Source of the DNA: Bilabrum cf. latius
Taxonomy: Eukaryota > Bigyra: Bicosoecida > Bigyra > Bicosoecida
Assembly: GCA_965178125.1 (NCBI GenBank)
Contig: OZ237740.1
Coordinates: 186,001 to 250,000, forward strand
Direction: 5' to 3'
DNA: 64,000 nucleotides
Below, one piece after another: positions 33,798 through 45,518 of this stretch. Both the position numbers and the translations under genes were made by a program. The notes beneath the pieces were generated by a model that made no database searches, had not been told where the DNA came from, and saw only the letters and a program-made list of their open reading frames with translations. The number at the start of each line of letters is the position of its first letter. Within the stretch, counting starts at the first letter, position 1.

Positions 33798-35669
33798 TCA
33801 CCTCCTCTTGACCCTCTTTCTTCTGAGGTTGAGCCTCTTCTGCCGCATCCTGCCGCCATCCTCCTTGCCGAGTTCGATCTTGTCGCGGGCCCAAAGGCTG
33901 TTGAACATCTCCTTGGCGGGATGCTGCTGCCGCACCACGGCCATGCGCCTCATCTCGCCGGCCAGCTCGTCGCCCAGGGCAAGCGCAGGCCGAAGCATGG
34001 TCTCTGCGTTAGACATGGGCGCCTTCTTGCCGGCGCGCAGGGGCACTGGCTTGGCTTCCATTGCGGCCGCTTTCCTCTCCGCCAGCTTCTCCTGCCTCGC
34101 GGCCTCCTTCTTGGCTGCTTCTTCTTTTTCTAGCTGCTTGGCTCTCTTGCTGTTGCGCTTGGCCTCCTTTGCCTTTGACTCTTTCTCCGCCCTCTGCTTT
34201 GCGTGCAGCTCGAGCATCTCCCTGTGCCTCTTCTCCTTGTTCCTCTGGGTCTTGGTCTTGCGGTCCTCGGCCGAGACGCGGCGCGCGCCCGCCGCTCGCC
34301 TCTGCTCCTCCCACGCCGCCCTGGTCGTGTCCTCGTCCTCGTCGCTCCAGTCGCTAAACGCCTCCTCCAGGCCCAGCAAGTCCTCCTCCTCCGCGGCACC
34401 CTTGCCCTTGCCCTTGCCCTTGCCGTCCCGCTTTTTCTCAAGGAATTCCTTGCGGCGCCACTTCTGCCTCAGAATGTCAAGACCAGAAGGCGCCGCGGGA
34501 GAGAGACCCAGCCGTGTGTTGGCCTCATCACCGCGGAGGGCAGCCTGCCTCTCCGCGCGCTTGCGGCGCTTCTCCAGCGCGGCCGCGGCTGCGGCGTGGA
34601 GCTCGTCCTGGTACTGCTCCTTCTCCGGGTTGTAGGATTCTGCCCTGCCCGGCAGAGTGGTGGCGGTGAGGGTGGCTCGCTCCTTGGGTGCCTCGGCTGG
34701 GAGCCCTCGGGGCAGGGGGCGGGAGGTCTCGGAGCGGGCCGCCTCGTCCTCCTCGCGCGCCCCCGCGCGCTTCCACTTCCGGCTTGCGCCGACAGGTTTG
34801 ACCACCCCTGCTTTCTTCTCGATCGTGACCATGATTTCGTGCTGTTTCCTGCGCCGCTCGGCGTCGGACGCCGAAGACGAGGAGGAAGACGAGACAGCAG
34901 TGCCCGCTGCAGCTACTGCAGACGAGGAGGAAGAAGACGAGGAGGAAGTGGAGCTTGCAGCACCAGGCAGGGAAGGGGGCGCAGCTCCATTGGCTGCGAC
35001 ACCTTCGGCGCCCCAGAGATTCAGCTCAGGGTCCTGCGCGTCCGGCATGCCCCGCTTCCGCGCCTGCTCGCCCTGCTAGGGACCGAGCGGCTCTTCCCGC
35101 ATGATGGCCCGCGTCATGGGCGTCTCGCCAAGGGCTTGCGTGGGTGCCTTGTATTCGAGGGCATCCGTGTTGAATTCCTCTGCTTCTGGGTCGAAGGCAC
35201 CGGCCCCTCCATTGTCGGCTTGCTGCTTGCCTCGCTGCCTGTCCCGCCGCATCTTCTTCGTCCCAGCCCTGGGTTTGCTTGCCTCTAAAATCCTCCTAAC
35301 CTTTGCTTCAGACATCTAAACAGTTGATTTCGAGCCGAACGCGCCCCCAGACTTGATGTCAACTCCCCCCTGGCCTTCGCTATTGGCAGTTGCAGTCATG
35401 GCCAAAATCTTGTCTACCATCTTCTAGGAGTTTGAGCCCTCTGGAGCCTCCGAGACTTCCTTCTTGAATACCTTAGTCCCCTTTTCACGCTGTGCAATGC
35501 GCCTTTTCTTTTTGCTAAGGCCTGCAAACTTGTCCTCAGTGTCGTCAATCTTGAAGAGCTCTGCGTCTTTGGCCTCCTAGACTGTGCTCTTTTGATTCGC
35601 CCGCTCCAAAATTTCCTGCATTTCCATCTCAATATCTCTCAATCTTTGCTTGCGCTTGCGTTTCGGCAT
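33798..35669 (-). CDS. NOP53: NOP53 (GLTSCR2/PICT1) 60S ribosome biogenesis factor, ~623 aa
   Basis: Single exon from ATG 35669 to TGA 33798-33800 with four TAGs (two between 35400 and 35580, then 35316-35318 and ~35073). The start MPKRKRKQRLRDIEME is highly basic. Family-like blocks are FKIDDTEDKFAGLSKKKRR, KVRRILEASKPRAGTKK, the conserved SYNPEKEQYQDEL element (compare SYNPxxxxHQ in GLTSCR2), a long Lys/Glu/Arg coiled coil and a basic end RRKRVKRR. NOP53 acts in the nucleolus and recruits the exosome-associated helicase MTR4 to trim 7S pre-rRNA. Ser and acidic runs are lineage-specific insertions; human NOP53 is 478 aa. It sits 130 bp downstream of the UCH37 gene on the same strand. Confidence 0.85.
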
Positions 35670-35799
35670 TGTTTAAACTCGTTGAGGCAATGAATCTGTC
35701 ATGAAGAGGAACCGAGGTGTTCCTTCATCTAACCGAACCTTCGCTGATCCGATAAGCGAAGCGAACCCATTTGCAAGTGCAACTGCAATTCCTTTAAAC

Positions 35800-37194
35800 T
35801 CACGAACCACCGACTCCTGTCGAAGTGCCGCTTGCGCCGCCAGATGCAGCCTCTGCTTTCTGTCGCCTGGTATCTTCTCTCTGCTTGACCGCCCGCTCAT
35901 ACGCCGCCCTGTACCTCGCCTGCCCTGCCTCCCGCAAGCCAGCCAGCTCGCCCCTCCCGGCCTGAAGCTTGAGCACCTCCAGCACCAGAGGAACGAAGTT
36001 GTGCCTGCGGCGGAGGTTCTCAAGCCTCTGCGCCTCTCTAAGCTCCACTTCGTTCTGCAGTGCCGTGCAACTGTTCCCCAGCGCCTCCCTGTATCGCCCC
36101 CCTATGGCCTCGAGGGCACCCGCGTCCACCCCGAGGCTCTCTAACTCAAACCGCACCTTACTTCCCCCGGTGGCTGCCTCGAGGGCCGTGGTGGGAGCCT
36201 TGGGAAACCACGAGGGCAGCGGTGGTGCTGCACCGGCTGGTGCCCCGGTTTCGGCTGCGGCAGCGGAACCTGGGGCAGAGGCTTCCGCGGCGCCGCCGGC
36301 AGCACCACCAGCACCTCCACCAGCGCCGCTGGAGGATGAAGATGAAGATGTCGAGCCTGCCGCGGCGGGCAGCGCACGTCTGACAGTCGCCTCCGCCTCT
36401 GTGGACTCCCATGGCTTCCCTCCTTGTTCCCTGGCGGCTTCGAGACCCGCCGGCCCGGCGCCAGCGATCGTCGCGGCCTGCGCGAGGCTGAGGGCTGCTT
36501 CGGCGGCCCGCACGTCAGCAACAAGTCGCTGCCTCGGGTCGGCCACCAGTCCCAGCAGAGTGAATCGAAGCTCCTCCTCTGCGTAGAGCCTCATCCTACG
36601 CTCGATGTCTGGCTTGGCTATCTTCCACCAGTCCTTTTTGGGAATGCCTGCTGCCTGCTCCGACAGCCTTCCAAGCAAGACAGGGCCGCGATTCAGGCCG
36701 TCCATTTCGAAGACTCGATCCCCAACTCGAACGTACGCTACGAAATGGAACGCTTCTCCAGTTTTCTCGTCGTCGTCATCGTCGCCCGCTTCCAGGAACG
36801 TGTCTGGCCGAGCAAAGCTGTTGTGGGCCTCTCGGAGAGTATCGTTCGAGTTGAGCATAGCCCCGCGCATGTCGGCAGGTACTGCAGCTGCAAACTCTTT
36901 GATGTTGGTCAAAGTTTCCCCGCGGTGAATCCCTTCGGCGTTGCAGAGAATATGCAGGAGAGCCTGGGTGCCACATGCGTTCTAAATGACCTGGGATGCA
37001 AAGAACACCGTGGGATCGTCGCTGCTAGAAAATGCAGATCCAGAGCCAAGCTCTTGCTACCCTTTTTCGTACTTAAAGAGGAACAGAAGCCCGTGCAAGT
37101 CCTCATAGCTTCCAAACACGCTTTCATCCATTCCGTACAGCTCTTCGACCTTCACCCCCTTTACCCCGAACTTCTCGATTAGCTCCTGCGACAT
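35800..37194 (-). CDS. UCHL5: Ubiquitin C-terminal hydrolase UCHL5/UCH37 type, ~464 aa
   Basis: Single exon from ATG 37194 to TGA 35800-35802. All catalytic residues are visible: oxyanion Gln68 in FASQVI, Cys74 in NACGTQALLHIL, His150 in FHFVAYVRVG and Asp165 in FEMDGLNRGP. The NSNDTLREAHNSFARP segment and the C-terminal UCH37-like domain (RRHNFVPLVLEVLKL) identify the proteasome/INO80-associated UCHL5 branch rather than UCHL1/3. A Ser/Gly/Ala-rich insertion at ~235-300 makes it longer than human UCHL5 (329 aa). TAG occurs at codon 46 (37057-37059) and codon 71 (36982-36984). The latter is three residues before the catalytic Cys, where relatives have Asn or Gln, so activity requires readthrough of UAG. 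Confidence 0.93.
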
Positions 37195-37418
37195 CGGTTG
37201 AAGATAATTTCACGGGAAAACCAGACGATAGCGTGTCCCGTGGTACGCGAAGAAACACTGCTGGTTAAACTACACTTGGCGGACGTGCTCACGTTGAACA
37301 CTGCAGGATCAGACTCGATTGTCGTCCATGCTGGCTCCATCACAGAGAATATACAACTAGTTGATATAAATGGGTTGCGTAATATGCAGTTTGGTCGTCT
37401 CTGTTGTGTGATGCAGTG

Positions 37419-37461
37419 TGCTCGCTCGGAACCTCTGGGAGTTTCGACCGGTTCTAACCTC
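37419..37461 (+). repeat. Left copy of a 43-bp perfect inverted repeat (candidate TIR)
   Basis: TGCTCGCTCGGAACCTCTGG... runs 43 nt and is exactly the reverse complement of 40304-40346. Read inward, the two copies are identical, as for terminal inverted repeats. Both are flanked outside by GTG. Confidence 0.85.
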
Positions 37462-37910
37462 GGGAGAGGTTGCAACCGGGAATTTTTGACAGTTGGGACA
37501 GATTTCGAAATTCCCATATTGCTCGGCTCCTGGTCAGTAACTGGGGTCGTTTGTGGGTTCATCTTATAAATACGTTTATCAAAATTGGTTTTGTGTCATT
37601 CTTTCAGCGATAAATTCCAATCGATCGCTGATATCGCTCGCACCCGACCATGTCTTGCACAGCTGCTCGGCAAAAAAGGACTTAAAAGGACTTTCCAAAA
37701 ATTAGCATGTACATTCATATGAGTATCATAGTTTCATTCTCTGGATTATAGCCCTGAATTCCCTAGGGAAAGTCTCAGAATCGCCACCCAAAGTCACGTC
37801 GCAAAAACGATACAATCTGCGATTTCTCCGGCCCTGCCGGGAATACGCACAAAACAGCACCACCTGCATGTTTGTATGATGCATCGGCAACGTTTATGAC
37901 CGGTGGAGCG

Positions 37911-39448
37911 TCACGACGTCTCATCGTCGCGGCCATCTCGTGCTTGCGCGACCATGCCCAGCAGCTTCGCGGACGGTCGCCTTTGTCTCTTGGTCGAGTC
38001 GGGCGCCTGGTTCAAGGCAAGCATCAGGAAATGACTCGAACTTTCCACTGCTCTTTCTACCCTTTCGTTTGGCTCCAAGCCGTTGCCGCCAGGGTCGTCC
38101 TACCCGGCCAGGTCCTCGTCCTCACCCGGAGGGCCTCCCTCCATGGGCGCTTGCGGGCCCTAATAGTCCCCTTTTCCCGCGTATTCCTCGCCATCGTCGT
38201 TGCCATCATCTGCTGCTCCCTCTTCGAGCTGATCCTGCCCGTTGAGTTCGTCTCGTCCCCGCTTGCGCCCGGCACTCGCCGGTCCCGCTGCGTTGGCCCC
38301 ACCCCGGGCTTGCTGCCCCGCTTCCCTTGCCGGCTCCTTCTTCTTCTTCCTTTTCTACCTCTGCTTTTTAGCCTTTGCCTATCTCTACTTCTACTTCATC
38401 TCGCGGAGCCCCACTGCTGTGCACAGCGCGCCCCCGAGTGGATCTACGCTCTCCTCCACCGCCCTCGCCCTCTTGGCTGCGGCCGCCCCGTCCGCCTACC
38501 TGTCCAAAGGGGCTAGTGCCTCTGGAGCTGCACCTCTGCCCCCCGGCAGTCCAAGTCGCCTAGCAGCTTTCTACACCCCCTTGGCCTCCTGCAGCACCTT
38601 GCTCAAGCTGTTGCCCCGCTCGAAGAGCTCCGCAGCCTTGCAACCCCTACCCGCCGCTGCCACAGCCGCCTGGCCCCCAGCCATGATGCGGTACACTGCG
38701 GTCGCCTTTAGCCCAGCATCCCGCACGCAAGGAGGGGCAAATCCCGCCAGACGGTGGTGATCTACTAACAGTCCCGCAAAACACGATCTGGGCCAGACCC
38801 GCGGCCTCTTGCCTCACCTGCTCGGCCCAATCGAGGCGCCTCCACCAAGCGGGGACTCCTTCGCCGCCTCGTGCGCCAGGGCAGGGGGCACCCACTGGAC
38901 AGGCGAGAGCTGCGAGCACGTACACCGATGCGTCCCCCGCTGCAGCAGCCGCGTCCACCTCGGAAAACAGTGCCTCCTTGCCGTGCACGCGGTGCGGCAG
39001 CTTGCCGCCCATCACGTGCAGCAGGGCCCCGAGGTCGCTCGCCCGGTCGCACATATCCTTCATGGTGCAGCCGTGCACCTTCTGCTTCCTGCCCGGCTTT
39101 TTCTGTGTGCCTTTGTTGTTCATCTTGGCAAAGTCCTGATGCAGCAACGCGAACCCCTGGACTAGTCGAGAGCCGTCTGCACGGCGTCCGACCTTCGCCC
39201 AGTTTGGTTCGGGAGCGCCATGTGCTCGATGATAGGCCACCAAGCACTCCACAACGACGTACATATGGATAAAATAACGCGATTAATGGCCGATACGGCA
39301 AGCATTCCTCAAAAATTGCCTCGCCAGCCGGCATGCTGTTTCCAACTTGGTAACGCAGCAGCTTCCATTCCCTTCTAACGGACACTTGGGATGCCTCCAG
39401 CAGCTTTATTGTTCTTATACTATCTAAAGATACTGTTGCTAGCGCCAT
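37911..39448 (-). CDS. Spliced Lys/Gln-rich protein of unknown function
   Basis: Three coding stretches in different frames imply two introns. The first opens at ATG 39448 (SIRTIKLLEASQVSVRREWK). The second runs ~39264 to ~38780 (WAKVGRRADGSRLVQGF, KVHGCTMKDMCDRASDLGAL). The third runs ~38740 to TGA 37911-37913 (RIMAGGQAAVAAAGRGCKAA). Exact splice sites are uncertain; plausible donors are near 39340 and 38830. The third exon has a basic block, MK-K-R-AKAKKQR-KRKKKE, in which four TAGs sit among Lys, Arg and CAG codons, plus four more TAGs in acidic and Gly/Pro-rich sequence. It is probably nuclear or nucleolar. No family is recognised. The gene lies inside the 37419-40346 inverted-repeat pair. 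Confidence 0.55.
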
Positions 39449-40303
39449 TGATGCGAAATTGTCCAGGCATGTGTATCATTGAGCGGCAGGTAGCTCTCGA
39501 GGCCAACCAAGCGAGTAGCCGACGGCCAGGACTTCTGAGGCCTGCAAGGGCTAAAATTTCAGCCTAAATACCAATATATATATATTACTATAGCTTCTAT
39601 GCCAGTCAAACGAGTGATATCGAGGCACAATGGCCAGCTCCAAATGCACCCAGCTGCTGGAAGCTGGCTTCTCTCACCGAATCCTCCTGGTACCCAGCCT
39701 TTATTGCACTCATCCTCTGCGCATGACTTCTAAATTACATTAAAAGGTGATTTAGCGTATCAAGAAGTTGGGGAGGAACGTCGATAATGGCCAATAAGCC
39801 GAAACGTCCAGCACTTCGAGCGGTCTCGGGGGGCCAAATTCCAAATATTTAGGCAATCGCGACTAAAGCTCCACGTAAATCAGTCATACAATATGAACTC
39901 TAACCAAATTCCATGCCGGAAAGGCGATAGCGCGACAAAATCAGGCCAAGCGACCGCAACACCGGTCTTCGTGCACTCTAGCCCTTCGCGACGAGTTCCC
40001 AAGATCAAAATGTCCTGAATCCCACCAAGCTTTTATCAAACGATTGAATAGATGTATATACATCCATGGTGGTTGGGTACTTGGGAAACTCACCGCGCTT
40101 GCCGGTCAAAGAGTCAAAACGAGATCGACCCTGGTGATCGCATTTCGACCAACTGGATCTCAAAGGCCCAATATGGAATTCAGGACGTGCAACTCCAGCT
40201 GAACTGCCGGGTATATGAATGACAAACACAATTTCAGTAAAGGCCCATCGATTTCAACGCACGACCTCGAGCAATGGCCGATTGCAGGTTTTGGACTCGG
40301 TTT
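39449..40303. other. Non-coding stretch inside the inverted-repeat pair
   Basis: AT-richer, with a TATATATATA run near 39572-39582. No open frame with coding character and no recognisable RNA. It lies between the start of the Lys/Gln-rich gene and the right 43-bp repeat. Confidence 0.45.
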
Positions 40304-40346
40304 GAGGTTAGAACCGGTCGAAACTCCCAGAGGTTCCGAGCGAGCA
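40304..40346 (-). repeat. Right copy of the 43-bp perfect inverted repeat
   Basis: Reverse complement of 37419-37461 with no mismatch that I can see. If the TPR gene starts at ATG 40274 rather than 40394, this copy would lie in its coding region. Confidence 0.85.
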
Positions 40347-40393
40347 GTGCCATCACTAGAAATCCTCAATCATCACACACTGGCAGGCAGTCA

Positions 40394-43300
40394 ATGGGAA
40401 CTCTCTCAGTAGTAGGATACTGCAGAGAGCATCCGCGAGATTTCATCGACGTAGCATCTTAGTCTGCCTTCCCAGCTACCTGTGAGGACGTGCTCGCTAT
40501 GTCAGCGTCCGACTCCAAGAGCTTGAGTTATGGTGACATATTGATCACTAGCGATGCTATGGACTTTAAACAACCAACCTAGATAGCATACAAGTACAGC
40601 TACATTGATGTAGCTTAGAAATCTAGTGGTGTGCGTCTGCAGCCTGCAAGTGTGCCAGGTGGTGCAGGAGGTCACCCCAAAGAAACGCGAGCTGAGCTTG
40701 TGTCTCTGCAGGCACGCTTCGAAAAGGCAAAGCGAGAGGTTGCTTTGTATCCGCATGCCAAAGAACAGAGGCGCAAACAACTGCACAACACGGGGCTAAG
40801 ATTTGAGCGTTCCGTGCGAACAGCACTGGCAAATTTCCCCGCGGTTGACACCAAGATCAAGCAGTTAGAATGTAGGAATAGGCGCAACTAGGTGACACAT
40901 CACGTGGATACTCGTGAATTTACGCATGACGATGTTCTGCGGATCCAGTCCAGCACGGGGCTCAGATTCGTTGATGTGGGAGGACATGCCGGTGGTATCA
41001 AGGCAGTACATGAGGGCCTGGGTCTGTTCTTTAAATTCGCTTTCGATATTGGTGCAATCTACAGGAGCTCCATGATGGCGGCCAAGGCGGCGAAGCGGGA
41101 GGCAGCTGCAAGTCGATGGGTGCACGCGATGGACAGCGTCCACGTGTCGACCCCCTTGCTCGAGTGCGTGGATCTGCCGGTCCAGCTCACAAGAGGCCGA
41201 GGAACTCTGATCCTTCGGGTGCAAGCTTTTACAGCGGTGGATATTCGTGGAGTGTCCAACGACGACCAGCTCACGTGGAAGTCAACTACCCTGCGGGTCG
41301 GGTCAGCCGACGGCGGCTTCACGGTTCACGCAGATAGCGAACAGGAAACTGACTCCGAGGTGGTCGTGCCTCTAGCGCGCCATTTTTACTTGTCGCCAAT
41401 GCGCAGACGTGTTGATCGCTAGGTGCTTCACACGAATAGGGTCACCGAGGCACGGGGAATGGCTGCCGGAGCGTAGGGAGGTGCTCCTGCTCCTGCTGGT
41501 GCTGTCAGCTCTGCACGCTCCGGTGCTTGCTCTGGCTCCAACGATAGGCTTGAGCACGGGTTTGAGTGCTTGGTACAGCAAGGCGTTTCAGATCAAGCGA
41601 TGCGCGCTCTATCTGATGCTTGCGAATGCCCTGGAATACCGTCTATCATCCCGAGTGTTGGTGCAAGTGAACGAAAACTGCCTGCAGGCGGCAGTACGAG
41701 CAGTACACAACCGTTGAATGCGGCGGACGTAGCAGCTGCAGTAGTCGCAGCAAGAGCAGATTTGGGCCCAGCCTCGCCGACCCTGGTGCCATATCATTCA
41801 GTTCAGCATAAAGATGGAGCTGAGTTCACGCTAAAGCTACCATTCGACGTGGAGGTGCACCAGCTGGCAAGCGGGTAGCGGATGGTGCTGGACACGCACC
41901 GGTTGCTTATCCCGGATGTGCCGTGGATCGAATGGATGAAGAAAGATGAAGCCGCACGCCCCGCTATTTGGTGCTTTATCCCGTCTATGGGTGGCGCATG
42001 CAAGCTGGTCCGCGGGAGTCTGGATGCGTTCACGGTTTCGCGGCATCCAGACAAAAAGTAGCTGGCGGAGGGCATAGAAAGTTGGGCCAAAGCAGCGCTG
42101 CCTCTCGCGGATGATGGATCTGCCTGTGACAGTGGTGACGCCCCCTCCAGTGATTGGTATGCAGATGCCCAGGGCGGCAAGATTGCGTATAGATTCGCTC
42201 CCGAGGACATGGAACTGTTTCCAGATGCCGGAGCTGTGCTTGCAGTGGGCAGAATAGACTCGGCAATACGACCTGATGGCGAAAGCATCGAGACACCAGC
42301 TGCTCGCGGCATGTCAACAGGCGCGTCGGAACCATAGGCATAGGCAGATGATGACTCACACAGCGCGCTGGCTGCAACTATAGGTGTAATGGCCCCCGGC
42401 GACCGCTCACGCTTGTGCGTGGTTGTGGCGAGCTGCCCCAGGTGGTACTACTGCGGCAACGCCAACCTGACCTGCTTGCTTCCCCCTGAAGCTGCAAGCG
42501 CCCTGCGCGCAAACAATGAAGAGAAACCATCAGAGATTGGCGGAGAAAGGGCTGTCGGTCTGTGTCCCGATGCCATCATGAGCGGGGCCCCTGCTGCTGT
42601 GAGCCGTGCCAGGGAGCAGATAGAATCTCTGTACGCCCGGGCGCAAGAAGTGGGCCTCGAGAAGTTCCGTCCCAGCATGGAAGCTGCAAGCAAATCCGTG
42701 CCAGGCTTTCAAAGCACCAAGTCTAGCCGACTGCGCAAGGCGCTCAAGACCACCATGCACTCACTGGGGCTGGGGCTCAGGCACGGGCGTCTACTCGCCG
42801 AAGCTGCTGCGAGCCTGGGAGACGGCGAAGCCCATGCAGCTATTTGTGTCGCACTGGCCTAGCCTCCCCGTATTGACTCGCTGTGCGGCCAAACCGTGCT
42901 GCAGGTCGCTCGCCGGCTTGCGGTGCTCATCGACGCAGACCAGCATGGGTTCAAGAGGGAGATGTGCGAGACAGTCGCAATGGAAGTGCGTTGCTTCGCT
43001 GCGAAAGGGGTCAGGCTAAATAGCACCGACAGCATACACATGTCGCCGCTCTTGACGGGCGAAGATGGTACGGATCATTTGCCAGAGCCCGAGCGACAAG
43101 AAAGCGTCTGTGTAGGCACGCAACTGGCAGCAGCTAGTGACTAGCTGAGCGATACCACTGGTCTGGGAGAACTGCGGGCCCTATTTCGTGAAATAGCACA
43201 CCTGCAGCGGGTTGGAGGTAGTGGAGAGCTCGATGCGCTAACCACTGCGTATTATCTGCTCATAAAAAGCTCCAACACGTCGGCGCTCGCAATGAGGTGC

Positions 43301-45431
43301 ACCCTCCGTGCTGCCTCGGTCGCGTACTCCAGGCAGGAGGTATCGCGCGGTATCTTCGCAGATACCATGCACCGACTGGCCTCGAGTCTATCGAAAAGCA
43401 AGCCCGCACCTTCGGCCCAGCTGGAGCTTTTTCGGATTGCCCACAATCTTTTGTTGGAAGCCCACGGACCTGACGACTTGCGCTGTGCCGGGTGCCAGTC
43501 GAGCATGGCGGCTTGTCTGGCCGACTAGGGGCGCTTCGCGGAGGCTTTGAAGGCCGTGCAATCGGCTAGACAGATTTTTGAAAGGGTTGGAGGTCCCCAG
43601 CACCCGCAGCCTTGGTGACCTTCTATGCAGCGAAGCAGCGGCACTTAAACATGTTGGGAAGGTGGATGAAGCGGTTACCGTGTACAGGCAAGCCCTAGAA
43701 ACGATTAAACACGTCAGTGGGACGGAAAATCCAAGATACGGGCGGGCGCTACGTGGCCTCGCCGGTGGGGTGCGTACCTAGGGCAAGATCGCAGAGGCCC
43801 TGGAACTACTGGATGAGGCCAGCGAATTGGGGCTCCGCACCCTTGGAGGGAGCCACGAGGGATACGCCTCCATTCTCGAGAGTAAGGCGAGGTGCCTGAC
43901 CGAGCTGGAACGATTCAGTGAAGCCACAGCGCTGCTGGAGCAGGCAGTGGTCATACGGGACAAGGTTTTCGGTACGGGTAGCTTTTCAAACCGCACTACC
44001 ATGAACGAGCTAGCTGTTGTATATGAAAAGTCTGGCAATGCAGCTGCCGCGTTGAAGATCCTTTAGGAGCTTGCTGATACGCTAGCCACTGTAAAAAGTC
44101 ACGATACTGTGGCAGCTGCTACTGTCCAGTTCAACCTGGGTGCATGTTTGCTTCGACAAGGGCGCGCGACAGAGGCGCTGGCAGTGTTCGAGAAGCACCT
44201 CGGGGCACTCCGTGGATCGAACAAAAAACCGAGCAGGGCATACGTGAAGGGACTACACAATACAGCTGAGCTACTGTAGAAAACAGGTCGAATGGAAGAG
44301 TCTCTGAAGCTACACGAGGAGTGCACTGCCGCCTGGGAGCTAGTCATGGGAGCAAACCGCCGATAGTTCCCGAAAGTGCTCCAAGCTCATGCGTATCACT
44401 TGAAGCTGATGGGCAGGTTTGACGAGTCGCTAGAGCTGTACGCGCGCAGCATCGGGGCGTGCTTGGCGCTTGGGGGCCTGCACATGGCAGGAGGGACCCA
44501 GATCCTAGCCGTGGCTGCGGCCCTTCTGCATCGTGTACAAGCAGAGGGCAGTCAAGAGGCCGGGATTGCTCGTATGGTTCAGTCCATCTTGCGCGCCACA
44601 AGCGGGCCTGACGAGTGGACTACCTCGAAAGTAGAACAGATGGTGAGGCTGGCAGTCGTGGAAAAGCAGGCGGCATGGCAAGAGAATGAAGGGCGCCTAG
44701 AAGAGGCGCTTGTGACGAGAGAGAGGCTGTGCACGCTGCTCGATCCGGGAGCAATCAGTTCCTCCGATGACAGCGCAAGCAAATCAGCGACTCTTGAGAG
44801 TGCCCCCATGTCCAAGGACACGCAGGTTGAGCTGGCTCTTGCCCATCGCAACGCGGGAGTCTTGCTCCGCAAGCTGGATCGGCATGCAGACGCACTGGCT
44901 CATTATCAGCGGTGCCGCGATCTGAGAGCCGCCAGTCTAGGCACTGAGCACTTGCAGTACGCAGCGGCACTCACTGGCGTAGGAAACTCATTGCGGCTGC
45001 TAGGCAGAGAGAAAGAGGCGCTACCTCTGCTGCAAGAATGCCTCGCCATCCGGTAGAGGGCCTGGGGCACCGATGGCAAGCACCTGCCACCAACGCTGCA
45101 GGTGGTCGCGGATGCACTGGAAGCACTCAAGCAGCACCACGAGGCACTGCCACTGAGAACGCAGTGCGTGTCAATCCTAGTAAGGGTGCATGGAAAGAGT
45201 CATGAGTCGACCAAAGCAGCTGAGGCGGCTCTGCAGGCTTGCTCGAAAGCCGCTGCAACGGAACGAGACAACTCCGATGCTGTATGTGAAGGTGTCGCCT
45301 ACGGCAATGGATCCAGCTCTGAGCATGGTCATTCCTGTGCTGACGCAGATGCGGGCGCTGGTGCTGACGGAAGAGTTAAATGTGATGCTGTGGCTTCGAG
45401 TGGGTGGGCCTCACAGGACACAGGCAAATAA
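40394..45431 (+). CDS. Large tetratricopeptide-repeat protein with one frame change
   Basis: Two frames joined near 43560-43625 carry this gene. The upstream part is open from ATG 40394 (alternatives 40274, 40499, 40559) and the downstream part runs to TAA 45429-45431. About 17 TAGs lie in frame (for example 40889, 41420, 41876, 42860, 43142, 43526, 43779, 44064, 44277, 45054). From ~43530 onward it consists of kinesin-light-chain-like TPRs (GRFAEALKAVQSARQIFERV, GKVDEAVTVYRQALETIK, RHADALAHYQRCRDLR), followed by a Ser/Ala-rich tail. The N-terminal ~1000 residues match nothing I know. The frame changes by +1 inside a TPR (GGPQHPQ versus SLGDLLCSEAAALKHVG) with no room for a normal intron, so an indel, a sequencing error or a very short intron is possible. 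Confidence 0.6.
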
Positions 45432-45518
45432 ATCTGTAGACCATGGAACCGGCAAGCCACGCATCCGGATGCATCCGAGGGCGGCTCAAACTGCCATGAC
45501 ACCCGCCTTCTCAGATCT

